Assembly: GCA_964609245.1 (NCBI GenBank)
Contig: CAZSSB010000008.1
Location: 1 to 64,000 of the forward strand
DNA from: JAFGCY01 sp964609245
GTDB lineage: Bacteria > 4484-113 > JAFGCY01
Reading direction: 5' to 3'
Length of the DNA stretch: 64,000 nucleotides
Below the pieces are notes generated by a model. It worked only from the letters and a program-made list of their open reading frames with translations, was not told the origin of the DNA and did not search any database. The position numbers and the translations under genes are program-made. Below are positions 53,052 through 61,088 of this stretch, piece by piece. How positions within the stretch are numbered: the stretch's first letter is position 1; each line of letters opens with the position of its first letter.

Positions 53052-55979
53052 ATGCGCTTTTGGCGTTTAGCGGTTATCCCCTTGGTTATCATGGCATTGC
53101 TGGCGTGGACCGGCTGCGGCGGCGGCGGCAATACATACACACCCGATCCGGGACCGGGCGATGGGCAGCTGCCCACCGGCACCTGGAGCGGTACGGTCGG
53201 AACCGACGCGGTCACTGATCCGGGCTTCAGCGGCATCCCGGAGATTCCGTTTGACTCCATGCAGACCAGCCGCGCTGCCAGCGAGGGCGACACCGGGGAT
53301 CCCCTGGTGCTGCTGGGCAGCCAGTTCATTCAGAAATACAACGCCGAGGTCGACGGCACGTCGCTGGTGATGGCGGCGCCCGCCACCGCGGCGGAAGGCG
53401 ACTTCGCGATCGCCTTCGGGCTCTACAAGTTCGCCGGGCTGCAGGACAAGTCCCCGCAGTGGCTGAACATCGAGTGCATGCCGCGAATCTTCGGCGAGGA
53501 ATACTACGTCGGTATCGCGGACTACACGCTCGGTGACTGGCGCTGGTTCGGACCGGTGACGTTCCCCGAGTTCCAGCTCGACATGCGCGACATCTTCCAC
53601 CGCTTCGTCACCGAACTGGGCAACATGTACTTCGTGGTGGTCTGCGAAGCGGGCAACGGCGCCACGCTGAGCAAGTCGACGCTGACGGTCGCCGAGGGCG
53701 GCGGCGAGGAACTGCTGCCCGGCGCGCCGTACCACCTGGAGGCCACCGACGGCGCCTTTGAGGAGATGATCGTCATCGAGTGGGGCGCCGGTATGGGCGC
53801 CGGCTACTACGAGCTGTGGCGCCGCCACGACGAGGGCGAGTGGGGCAAGTACGCCGAGACCGAGGGCACGCGCTATGAGGACCACGACGTGGTGCCGGGT
53901 GAGCTCTACTGGTACAAGGCGTTTTCGGTCAACGAGCACGGTCGCAGTGAGCACTCCAACGTCGACTCCGGCTACGCCGGCGAACTGGGCGGCGAGCCCA
54001 GCGTGCACCCGCCCTTCGATCTGGTGGCCAGCGACGGGCTCTACGAAGACAAGGTGCGGGTCGAGTGGGAGCATGAAGGTGACTACAGCTACTTCGAGCT
54101 GTGGCGTAAGCGTGATGGCGAGGGCTTCGAGTGGGGCAAGATCGCCCAGACCGAGGCCAGGGAGCACAACGACTATCAAGTTGATCCCGGCGTCGAGTAC
54201 ATCTACAAGGCCCGGGCGATCCTGGACGGCCACGAGAGCGAGTGGAGCAATCACGACGCCGGCTGGGCCGCCGGTGGCGGCGGCGAGCAGCCGCCCGCGC
54301 CCTGGGAGTTGTGGGCCAGCGATGGTACCCACGCCGAGAAGGTCGTCGTGGAGTGGGGCTACGAAGGCGATGCGTTCTTCGACGTCTACCGCAAGCTCCA
54401 TGAGGAAGGGGCCGAGTGGGAGGTCATCGGTGAGACCGGCGATCGCCACTACTACGACTGGGACGCCGAGCCCGAAGTCGTCTATGTCTACAAGGTACGC
54501 GCCTGGGTCGGCGGCGCAGAGAGCGAGGACAGCAACACCGACACCGGCTACGCTGCCGGCGGCGGCGGGGTGAATCCTCCCTTCGATCTGATCGCCACCG
54601 ACGGGCTCTACGAGGACAAGGTGCGGGTCGAGTGGATGATGGAAGGCGACTACGGCTACTTCGACCTCTGGCGCAAGCGTGACGGCGAGGGCTTTGAGTG
54701 GGGCCGCCTGGCCACCACCGAGGAAGCCGAGTACAACGACTTCGAGGTCGACCCCGGCGTGGAGTACATCTACAAGGTCCGGGCGATCATCGGCGAGCAG
54801 GAGAGCGACTGGAGCAACCACGATGTCGGCTGGGCCGGCGGCGGGGACATCCCGCCCGCGCCCTGGGAGCTGTGGGCCACCGACGGTGCACACCCCGATA
54901 AGGTGGTCGTCAGCTGGCACTACGAGATCGAGGGCACCTGGTTCGACGTCTACCGCAAGGTAAGCGAGGAGGGGTCCACGTGGGTGGTGATCGACGAGAC
55001 CCCCGAGACTCACTACTACGACTACGAAGTGGATGCCGAAGTGGTCTACGTCTACAAGGTCGTGCCCTGGGTCGAGGGCGTCCAGGGCGAGCCCAGCAAC
55101 TCCGACACCGGCTATGCCGCGGGCGGCGGAACCGGGCCGGGCACGCCGTATGACCTCGTTGCCAGCGACGGCAACTACGAGGACAAGGTGCGGGTCGAGT
55201 GGATGATGGAGGGCGACTACGCCTACTTCGACCTCTGGCGCAAGCGCGACGGCGAGGGCTTCGAGTGGGGCAGCCTGGCCCTGACCGAGGTTGCCGAGTA
55301 CAACGACTTCGAGGTCGACGCGGGCGTGCATTACATCTACAAGGTCCGGGCGATCCTGGGCGAGCAGGAAGGCGAGTGGAGCAACCAGGATGTCGGCTGG
55401 GCTGACGATGGCGGGGTTCCGCCGGCGCCTTGGGAGCTGTGGGCCACCGACGGCGCGCATGCCGACAAGGTGGTCGTCAGCTGGCACTACGAGATCGAGG
55501 GCACCTGCTTCGACGTCTACCGCAGGATCAACGAGGAAGGGGCCGAGTGGTCCGTGATCGACGAGACCTTCGAGACGCACTACGACGACTACGAGGTTGA
55601 CGCCGAGGTGGTCTACGTCTACAAGGTCGTCCCCTGGGTCGAGGGTGTCCAGGGCGAGCCCAGCAACACCGACACCGGCTATGCCGCCGGTGGCGGTGAG
55701 CCCGGAACTCCATTCGACCTGGTGGCTTCCGATGGCCTCTACGAGGAGTACGTGAGAATCGAGTGGGGTATGGAAGGCGACTACAGCAACTTCGATTTGT
55801 GGCGCAAGCGCGACGGCGAGGGCTATGAGTGGGGCCACCTGGCCTACACCGAGGATCAGGAGTACAACGACGAAGCGGTGGATCCGGGCGTCGTCTACAT
55901 CTACAAGGTGCGCGCGATCCTGGGCGAACAAGACGGCGAATGGAGCAATACAGACAGCGGCTACGCCGGTGATCTGTAG
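53052..55979 (+). CDS. Giant lipoprotein with eight fn3-like repeats and shared W-G-ADY domain
   Basis: 975 residues. The lipobox is LLAWTGC near residue 20. About residues 80-215 match the domain shared with the proteins at 24073 and 32909 (AFGLYKFAG, then YYVGIADYTLGDWRWFGP, then NMYFVVV). Eight tandem units of about 95 residues follow. One kind begins FDLVASDGLYEDKVRVEW and contains ELWRKRDGEG and YIYKVRAILG; the other begins WELWATDGAHADKVVVSW and contains FDVYRK and VYKVVPWVEG. The kinds alternate from unit two. Their strand pattern resembles fibronectin type III. GGAGGT precedes ATG 53052. Probably a surface or adhesion protein. Confidence 0.85.
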   Translation: MRFWRLAVIPLVIMALLAWTGCGGGGNTYTPDPGPGDGQLPTGTWSGTVGTDAVTDPGFSGIPEIPFDSMQTSRAASEGDTGDPLVLLGSQFIQKYNAEVDGTSLVMAAPATAAEGDFAIAFGLYKFAGLQDKSPQWLNIECMPRIFGEEYYVGIADYTLGDWRWFGPVTFPEFQLDMRDIFHRFVTELGNMYFVVVCEAGNGATLSKSTLTVAEGGGEELLPGAPYHLEATDGAFEEMIVIEWGAGMGAGYYELWRRHDEGEWGKYAETEGTRYEDHDVVPGELYWYKAFSVNEHGRSEHSNVDSGYAGELGGEPSVHPPFDLVASDGLYEDKVRVEWEHEGDYSYFELWRKRDGEGFEWGKIAQTEAREHNDYQVDPGVEYIYKARAILDGHESEWSNHDAGWAAGGGGEQPPAPWELWASDGTHAEKVVVEWGYEGDAFFDVYRKLHEEGAEWEVIGETGDRHYYDWDAEPEVVYVYKVRAWVGGAESEDSNTDTGYAAGGGGVNPPFDLIATDGLYEDKVRVEWMMEGDYGYFDLWRKRDGEGFEWGRLATTEEAEYNDFEVDPGVEYIYKVRAIIGEQESDWSNHDVGWAGGGDIPPAPWELWATDGAHPDKVVVSWHYEIEGTWFDVYRKVSEEGSTWVVIDETPETHYYDYEVDAEVVYVYKVVPWVEGVQGEPSNSDTGYAAGGGTGPGTPYDLVASDGNYEDKVRVEWMMEGDYAYFDLWRKRDGEGFEWGSLALTEVAEYNDFEVDAGVHYIYKVRAILGEQEGEWSNQDVGWADDGGVPPAPWELWATDGAHADKVVVSWHYEIEGTCFDVYRRINEEGAEWSVIDETFETHYDDYEVDAEVVYVYKVVPWVEGVQGEPSNTDTGYAAGGGEPGTPFDLVASDGLYEEYVRIEWGMEGDYSNFDLWRKRDGEGYEWGHLAYTEDQEYNDEAVDPGVVYIYKVRAILGEQDGEWSNTDSGYAGDL
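54580..55975 (+). repeat. Internal ~560-base tandem duplication in the fn3-like gene
   Basis: Units four to five and six to seven of the protein are very similar at the DNA level, with a two-unit (FDL plus WEL type) period of about 560 bases. This points to recent tandem duplication of a two-domain block. Confidence 0.75.
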
Positions 55980-56177
55980 GCACAAACTGGAACGCTAACA
56001 CTGCGTTGGGGCGCGGGACCGGCTTGACGGCGGAGCCGGAACCGCGCCCTGGCGCTTTCCATCCACATTCAACACCAGCCGCGACGGCGTCCGGGCACGC
56101 CCCGGCCGTGGTATCATATAACTGCGATACGTGTAATCTGAAATATTTCGATTGAAGCAACTGATCATGGGGGCGTG

Positions 56178-57524
56178 ATGCGGCAGTACCTGAAGCGGCA
56201 CTGGAAATCGTGTCTGTTGATCTGCCTGCTGTTGTTCGGCGGCTGTTCCTGGGGGGCGCTGGAGTACACCCACAACCCGCGTTTCTGTCTGAGCTGCCAC
56301 GTGATGGAGCCCTACTACACCGCCTGGGAGACCTCCAGCCACAACATGGTCGGCTGCGTCGACTGCCACTATCCGCCCGGCTTGCGCTACGAGTTGGAGG
56401 GCAAGCTGGACGCGATCAACCAGGTGGTGGCCTACTGGACCGGCCGCTACGACACCAAGTTCTACGCCGAGATCGAGGACGTTTCCTGCATGCGCGGCGG
56501 CTGCCACGACAGCCGCCTGCTGGACGGCCCACTGACCTACAAGCGCGGGATCAAATTTGACCACGCCGGCCACTACGGCGAGCCGATGCGCGGGATCAGG
56601 CTGCGCTGCACCTCCTGCCACAGCCAGATCGTGCAGGGCAACCACATGGCGGTGACCGATTTCACCTGCTTCCTCTGCCACTTCCGCGGCCGCGTCACGG
56701 AGACGATCCTGCAGCCCCAGGGGTTCTGCCTGAACTGCCACGACTACCCGCACGGCCAGATCAGCGCATCCGGTATCGCCTATGACCACAAAGAGTACGT
56801 CGAGCGGGGGGTGCTGTGCCAACGCTGCCACCTGGACGTGGTGCGCGGCGACGGCGAAGTGGAGGACCGCGCCTGCCTGCAGTGTCACTCCGATCCCGAG
56901 CAGCTGAGCCACATCGACAAGGTGGAGGCGGTGCATCTGAACCACGTGACCAACCACAAGGTGGAGTGCTTCAACTGCCACGCCAACATCATCCACGCGG
57001 TGCCGACGGAGCACCAGCCGCTGGCGGTCAGCTGCGCCACCTGTCACTCCTCGACCCATCTGGGGCCCCAGCAGCTGTACGCGGGCACCGGCGGCCGCGG
57101 CGTCGAGGACCTGCCCTCGCCGATGTTCGAGGCCGAGGTGGACTGCGTCGGCTGCCATCTGGATGCGACCAGCCACGGCGACGAGTTCATCATGAAGGGC
57201 AACACGATGAAGCCGACGGTGCAGGGCTGCGTAGACTGCCACGGCGAACTGGGCCGCGACATCTACAACCTCTGGACCGAGACACTGGCTTTCGAGATGG
57301 ACCGGACCGTCGAGGCCGTCGGCGCGGTGCGCAGCCGGCTGGAACGCCGCGAGCCCCAGTCCGTGCCCTTTGCCGCGGTCAGCCCGCTGGAGGACGCCGA
57401 GTTCAACCTGAACTTCGTGCGCTACGGCCGGGGTGTGCACAACTTCAACTACGCGCTTAAGCTGCTCAAGCAGGCGCGTCGCGATGCCGAGGCGGCCGCG
57501 GCAGCACTGGCCGGACAGGGCTAA
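56178..57524 (+). CDS. Dodecahaem membrane-anchored cytochrome c (NapC/NirT-like)
   Basis: 448 residues. One N-terminal membrane helix (SCLLICLLLFGGCSWGAL) and a NapC-like first segment (TCLSCHVMEPYY-like, then NMVGCVDCHYP). Eleven CxxCH sites and one CX4CH (CMRGGCH) give twelve covalent haem sites. Such proteins take electrons from menaquinol and pass them to periplasmic or extracellular partners. ATG 56178 has GGGGGC upstream; the GTG one codon earlier is an alternative. First of three cytochrome genes on the strand. It ends just before a Fur-box-like palindrome. Confidence 0.9.
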   Translation: MRQYLKRHWKSCLLICLLLFGGCSWGALEYTHNPRFCLSCHVMEPYYTAWETSSHNMVGCVDCHYPPGLRYELEGKLDAINQVVAYWTGRYDTKFYAEIEDVSCMRGGCHDSRLLDGPLTYKRGIKFDHAGHYGEPMRGIRLRCTSCHSQIVQGNHMAVTDFTCFLCHFRGRVTETILQPQGFCLNCHDYPHGQISASGIAYDHKEYVERGVLCQRCHLDVVRGDGEVEDRACLQCHSDPEQLSHIDKVEAVHLNHVTNHKVECFNCHANIIHAVPTEHQPLAVSCATCHSSTHLGPQQLYAGTGGRGVEDLPSPMFEAEVDCVGCHLDATSHGDEFIMKGNTMKPTVQGCVDCHGELGRDIYNLWTETLAFEMDRTVEAVGAVRSRLERREPQSVPFAAVSPLEDAEFNLNFVRYGRGVHNFNYALKLLKQARRDAEAAAAALAGQG

Positions 57525-57525
57525 A

Positions 57526-57540
57526 TGAGAACGATTCTCA
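57526..57540. promoter_or_regulatory. Fur-box-like palindrome
   Basis: TGAGAACGATTCTCA, a perfect inverted repeat of TGAGAA and TTCTCA with a 3-base centre. It resembles the 7-1-7 Fur consensus with G for T at one position. It starts 1 base after the stop of the 12-haem cytochrome and 132 bases before the tetrahaem gene, so it could control the latter. No clear -10 was assigned. Confidence 0.5.
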
Positions 57541-57672
57541 AGATGAAGAAATTGGGCAATCTCCCGTCATGATGTGTATAGGTGTACGGTCCAGCGCGGC
57601 CGCATGGTATATGTAGTGTACGTAGTACGCCCGTGGTTGAGACGACCGGGCAAGCGAAATAGGAGGCGCTTA

Positions 57673-58197
57673 ATGGCGAGAGTCTGGAGTTTCGTACTGG
57701 TGCTGGCTGTTGTGCTGGCAGCGGTGGGCACCGCACTGACCGCGGACGAGGTTGAGAACACGTACGTCGGTGACAACGCCAAGTCCTGCAAGATGTGCCA
57801 CAAGGCGCAGGTGGAAGCCTGGCTGGAGTGGCCGATGGCCTCCGGCTGGGACAAGCTCAGTGACGAGGAGAAGGTGAATGAGGACTGCATCTTCTGCCAC
57901 GTGACGGGCTATGGCGAGCCCGGCGGGTTTGTCAGCGAGGAGGAGACCCCGGGGTTGGTGGGCATCCAGTGCGAGGCCTGCCACGGTCCGGCCGGCCTGC
58001 ACATGAAGGCCCCGATCACCGACAAGGAAGCGCGGATGGCGACCGTCAGCCCCCCCGATGAGGCCAACTGCCTGCAGTGCCACATCGAGGAAGGCAATCC
58101 GAACTTCAAGGAGTTCGTGTACAAGGACGGGGTCGCGGCGCTGGCTGACCATTTCAACGAAGACAAGGACGAGGGCGAAGCCGCTGAGTCCGAGTAG
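57673..58197 (+). CDS. Tetrahaem cytochrome c, cytochrome c554-like
   Basis: 174 residues. A cleavable signal peptide (VLVLAVVLAAVGTALTA) leads to a periplasmic domain with four CxxCH sites: CKMCH, CIFCH, CEACH and CLQCH. The GxQCEACHGPA segment is typical of the cytochrome c554 family, which includes electron carriers in nitrification, nitrite reduction and metal reduction. AGGAGG precedes the ATG. The acidic C-terminus is unusual. Confidence 0.9.
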   Translation: MARVWSFVLVLAVVLAAVGTALTADEVENTYVGDNAKSCKMCHKAQVEAWLEWPMASGWDKLSDEEKVNEDCIFCHVTGYGEPGGFVSEEETPGLVGIQCEACHGPAGLHMKAPITDKEARMATVSPPDEANCLQCHIEEGNPNFKEFVYKDGVAALADHFNEDKDEGEAAESE

Positions 58198-58305
58198 CGG
58201 ACGCGCGCCGTCTTCAGAGGCTAGCTGAAGGAGCGGCGGGGCCGGCTGCCATCTGCGGCTGCCGGTACCCGCCGGCTTTGCTTCTCGGACCTGGGAGGAG
58301 TAGTG

Positions 58306-59598
58306 ATGATGGCGAGAGGCTACCTGCACAAGGCAGTCAGCGGGATCGCGATCGTGGCCGTGATGATTGCGGTGGCCGCGGCGGCTGATCTGGGCCATCC
58401 CCAGACCGGGCAGTTCACGCCCGAGGACTTCACGGCCCCGAAGAACTGCGGGATGTGCCACCCGACCCAGTACGGCCAGTGGCAGGGCACACTGCACAAT
58501 CGCAGCACGGACGATCCGTTCTATCTTCGCGTGCTGAGGATCGCGGAGGCCGATCTGCCGGGCATCGGGGACTTCTGCTCGGCCTGTCACTCACCGATCG
58601 CGGTGATGACCGGCGAGGATCCGCTTGCGCCGGAGTCGCTGACCGGCGCCGCGCCCGAGGGCCTCAGCTGCGACTTCTGCCACACCGTCTCGGGCTACCA
58701 CCACCTCGGCAACGCCGGCTTCGTTTCGGACCCCGGCGAGCTGAAGCGCGGACCGTTCGGCGCCCAGCCGCCGATCTATCACACCGTGGAGCAGTCCCCG
58801 CTGCACGACAGCGCCGAGTTCTGCGGCATCTGCCACGATGTCACCCACCCGGTCAACGGCCTGCTGCTGGAGGGCACCTACAGCGAGTATCTGGACGGCC
58901 CCTACCCGGCCGAGGGCTACAAGTGTCAGACCTGCCACATGACGCCGGGCCTGACCCAGTTCGAGGCCTTCCCCGGCTCCAGCGCCAACGGCGCGCCGGA
59001 GCGCGAGCACATCTGGACGCACTGGTTCGTCGGCGCCAACGTGTTCATCTCCGAGATGCTGGGCGAAGAGGACGCCGCCGCGCTCGCCCGGGCACGGCTG
59101 AAACGGGCCGCGGCCATCGAGATCGGCCGCATGGACGCCGGCGCCGGCCAGCGCTACTTCGAGGTGGTTGTCACCAACAGCGGCGCGGGCCACATGCTGC
59201 CCACGGGCGTCACCGAGGAGCGCCAGATCTGGCTGGAGGTCGAGGTCTTCGATGAGCAAGACAACGTGATCGCCCACTTCGGCCGGCTCGACGAGCACGG
59301 CGTGATCGCGGGCGACACCATGATCCTGGGCACTGTGTTCGGCGACGCGGACGGCCAGCCGACTCACAAGATCTGGCGCGCCGAAAGCGTGCTCACCGAC
59401 CGCCGCATCCCGCCGCGCGCATCGGACAGCCAGGCCTATCATGTATCCGTCGGCGACGGGCCGGAACCGGCCCGCATCCACGCGCGGCTGTGGTATCGCT
59501 CCAGCCACCAGGACTTCATCGACCAGGTCTTTGCCGACGCCGCTGAGCGGGTGCTGGTGCCGCAGATCCTGATGGCCGAAGCCGAGAGCGTGCTCTAG
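58306..59598 (+). CDS. Pentahaem cytochrome c with C-terminal beta domain
   Basis: 430 residues. A signal peptide is followed by five CxxCH sites (CGMCH, CSACH, CDFCH, CGICH, CQTCH) and a C-terminal domain without haem motifs (VVVTNSGAGHMLPTGVTEERQIWLEV in pieces, then LWYRSSHQDF), probably a beta-sandwich. The layout resembles secreted multihaem proteins of the c554/c-prime superfamily. GGAGGAG lies 5 bases before the first ATG at 58306; ATG 58309 is equally possible. It follows the tetrahaem gene after 108 bases and is convergent with the next gene. Confidence 0.87.
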   Translation: MMARGYLHKAVSGIAIVAVMIAVAAAADLGHPQTGQFTPEDFTAPKNCGMCHPTQYGQWQGTLHNRSTDDPFYLRVLRIAEADLPGIGDFCSACHSPIAVMTGEDPLAPESLTGAAPEGLSCDFCHTVSGYHHLGNAGFVSDPGELKRGPFGAQPPIYHTVEQSPLHDSAEFCGICHDVTHPVNGLLLEGTYSEYLDGPYPAEGYKCQTCHMTPGLTQFEAFPGSSANGAPEREHIWTHWFVGANVFISEMLGEEDAAALARARLKRAAAIEIGRMDAGAGQRYFEVVVTNSGAGHMLPTGVTEERQIWLEVEVFDEQDNVIAHFGRLDEHGVIAGDTMILGTVFGDADGQPTHKIWRAESVLTDRRIPPRASDSQAYHVSVGDGPEPARIHARLWYRSSHQDFIDQVFADAAERVLVPQILMAEAESVL

Positions 59599-60738
59599 CT
59601 AATACCGGAAGCCCGCCGCCACCACCGCCTGCTGGGGCATCTTCTCCGGCTGCAGGGCATAGACCATGCCACCGTGCTTCAGGGTGTACTCGCAGGCGAG
59701 GTCCAGCAGGTCCTGGCTGGCATCCGTCAGCCCGTTGTGCTGGGTCACTTCCTGGCTGGCTGGATCGAAGCGGCCCCAGCGCTGCTCGCCGGTCGGAACG
59801 AACAGAAACTCGATCCGCCCCTGGTACGCCGCCGGCAGCACGACTTCCAGCTGGCCCGAGGCCTTGCCGGTGCCAAGCTGGCGGTTGAAGCGGTCCTGGG
59901 CGGCCAGCATGTGGCGTGCGAAGTGCGGGCGCACGATGCTCCAGGCCCGGGCGTGCAGATCCTGGGGGCTCAGATCATCAGGGTTGCCCGCCAACGCCTG
60001 GCCGAGAAGGAACTTGTAGTCGCTGACTTCGCGATAGAGCGGGATATGGCTCTCGACGGCGGCCAGCACCAGGTGCGCCGGGTCCTCGCGCAGGCGCGCG
60101 GCGACACTGCGGTCCACCTCCCGGAAGTAGCGCCTGAGGTCCTCGTCGTGCTCGTCCTCCGCACTGCCGCCGCCGTGGATCATCGCGCCACCCGCTCCGC
60201 CGCTGGAGTGGTGCTGCAGCGACCGCTCGCCGGCCTCGGGCCGCGCCACGGCGTGCAGGCCGGCCGGCGCGCCCTGCAGCTCAACCGGCTCCAGGCTGTC
60301 GCGGGTGCCCAGCAGCAGCCGCGCCTGCTTCAGGCTCAGCGCCAGGATGTAGAAGTGCCCCTCCTCGGTCAGCATCGGCAGCAGGGGCTTGATGTAGAAC
60401 CGGGGGGCCACCACCGCTCGCTCGGGAAACCTGAGCGGCAGGCGGTAGCGGCGCGCAAAGCCGGGGGCCATGAACAGCGCCAGGCCGTCGCTCTGCTGCG
60501 CCCAGAACTGGGTGTCGTCGACCAGCTGTGACGCCGGCGCCAGCAGCGCGTCCGCCGCGGCGCCGTCCACTCCGCGCGCGCCAAGCTCGCTCTCGGCCTT
60601 GCTGAGCATGTTCTTCAGCCGGATGCGGTTCTGCTGGGTATCGCGGCCCGCGCGATGCGTCGGCAGGTAGATCGAGACACCGGGCGCGGGCGAGTTGTCC
60701 AGCAGTTCGTTGAGGTTCGCCTTCCCGAAAGCGTCCAT
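59599..60738 (-). CDS. baeRF3-like release-factor-fold protein
   Basis: 379 residues. The sequence matches by memory the bacterial archaeo-eukaryotic release factor family 3: VSIYLPTHRAGRDTQQNRIRLKNML near the N-terminus, FWAQQSDGLALFMAPGFARRYRLP, RFYIKPLLPMLT, FYILALSLKQARLLLG and HGGMVYALQ at the end. Such proteins are suggested to act on ribosomes; the function is not established. GAGGGG lies 6 bases before the ATG. Confidence 0.8.
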   Translation of the reverse strand: MDAFGKANLNELLDNSPAPGVSIYLPTHRAGRDTQQNRIRLKNMLSKAESELGARGVDGAAADALLAPASQLVDDTQFWAQQSDGLALFMAPGFARRYRLPLRFPERAVVAPRFYIKPLLPMLTEEGHFYILALSLKQARLLLGTRDSLEPVELQGAPAGLHAVARPEAGERSLQHHSSGGAGGAMIHGGGSAEDEHDEDLRRYFREVDRSVAARLREDPAHLVLAAVESHIPLYREVSDYKFLLGQALAGNPDDLSPQDLHARAWSIVRPHFARHMLAAQDRFNRQLGTGKASGQLEVVLPAAYQGRIEFLFVPTGEQRWGRFDPASQEVTQHNGLTDASQDLLDLACEYTLKHGGMVYALQPEKMPQQAVVAAGFRY

Positions 60739-61088
60739 CCTTCACCCCTCTACAGCTAGTAGATCACGCCACCCAGGTGGCGGCCCCGAAGCCTCCCACC
60801 CACAGTGTAACAAACCGGGAGCATTCCGGCTACTTAACACCGCCAGGCCACGGGGATCGCTGCGGAGTGCGGACGTTCCGCCGGAGCGCGGACGGCCCGT
60901 CCGCATCCCCGGTAGCAGGGGGCTTCAGCCCCCTGACATGCAATCGCGGGGCTGAAGCCCCGCCTACCGCTACGTAGCGGCGGCCGTCCCGCCACGGCGG
61001 GACCGCCGATTGAATCCGGCGACAGAGCCGTCGCCGCTACCCCGCTGCGTCAGGGCCGGTCTGAGACCGGCCCCTACGAAGGCCGACC
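60739..61088. repeat. GTAG palindrome cluster 7 in a 350-base gap
   Basis: Elements at 60911-60939 (plus, stem CAGGGGGC), 60942-60969 (minus, stem GCGGGG), 60974-61011 (plus, long stem GGCGGCCGTCCCGCC with inner pairs), 61018-61040 (minus, stem GGCGAC) and 61051-61076 (minus, stem GGGCCGGTCT). The first half, 60739-60905, contains no gene or repeat that I can see. Confidence 0.88.

Noticed and set aside
53067..55985. 972-residue minus-strand frame opposite the fn3-like gene
   Set aside because: Its repeats follow those of the plus-strand gene and it has no signal peptide, motifs or ribosome binding site.
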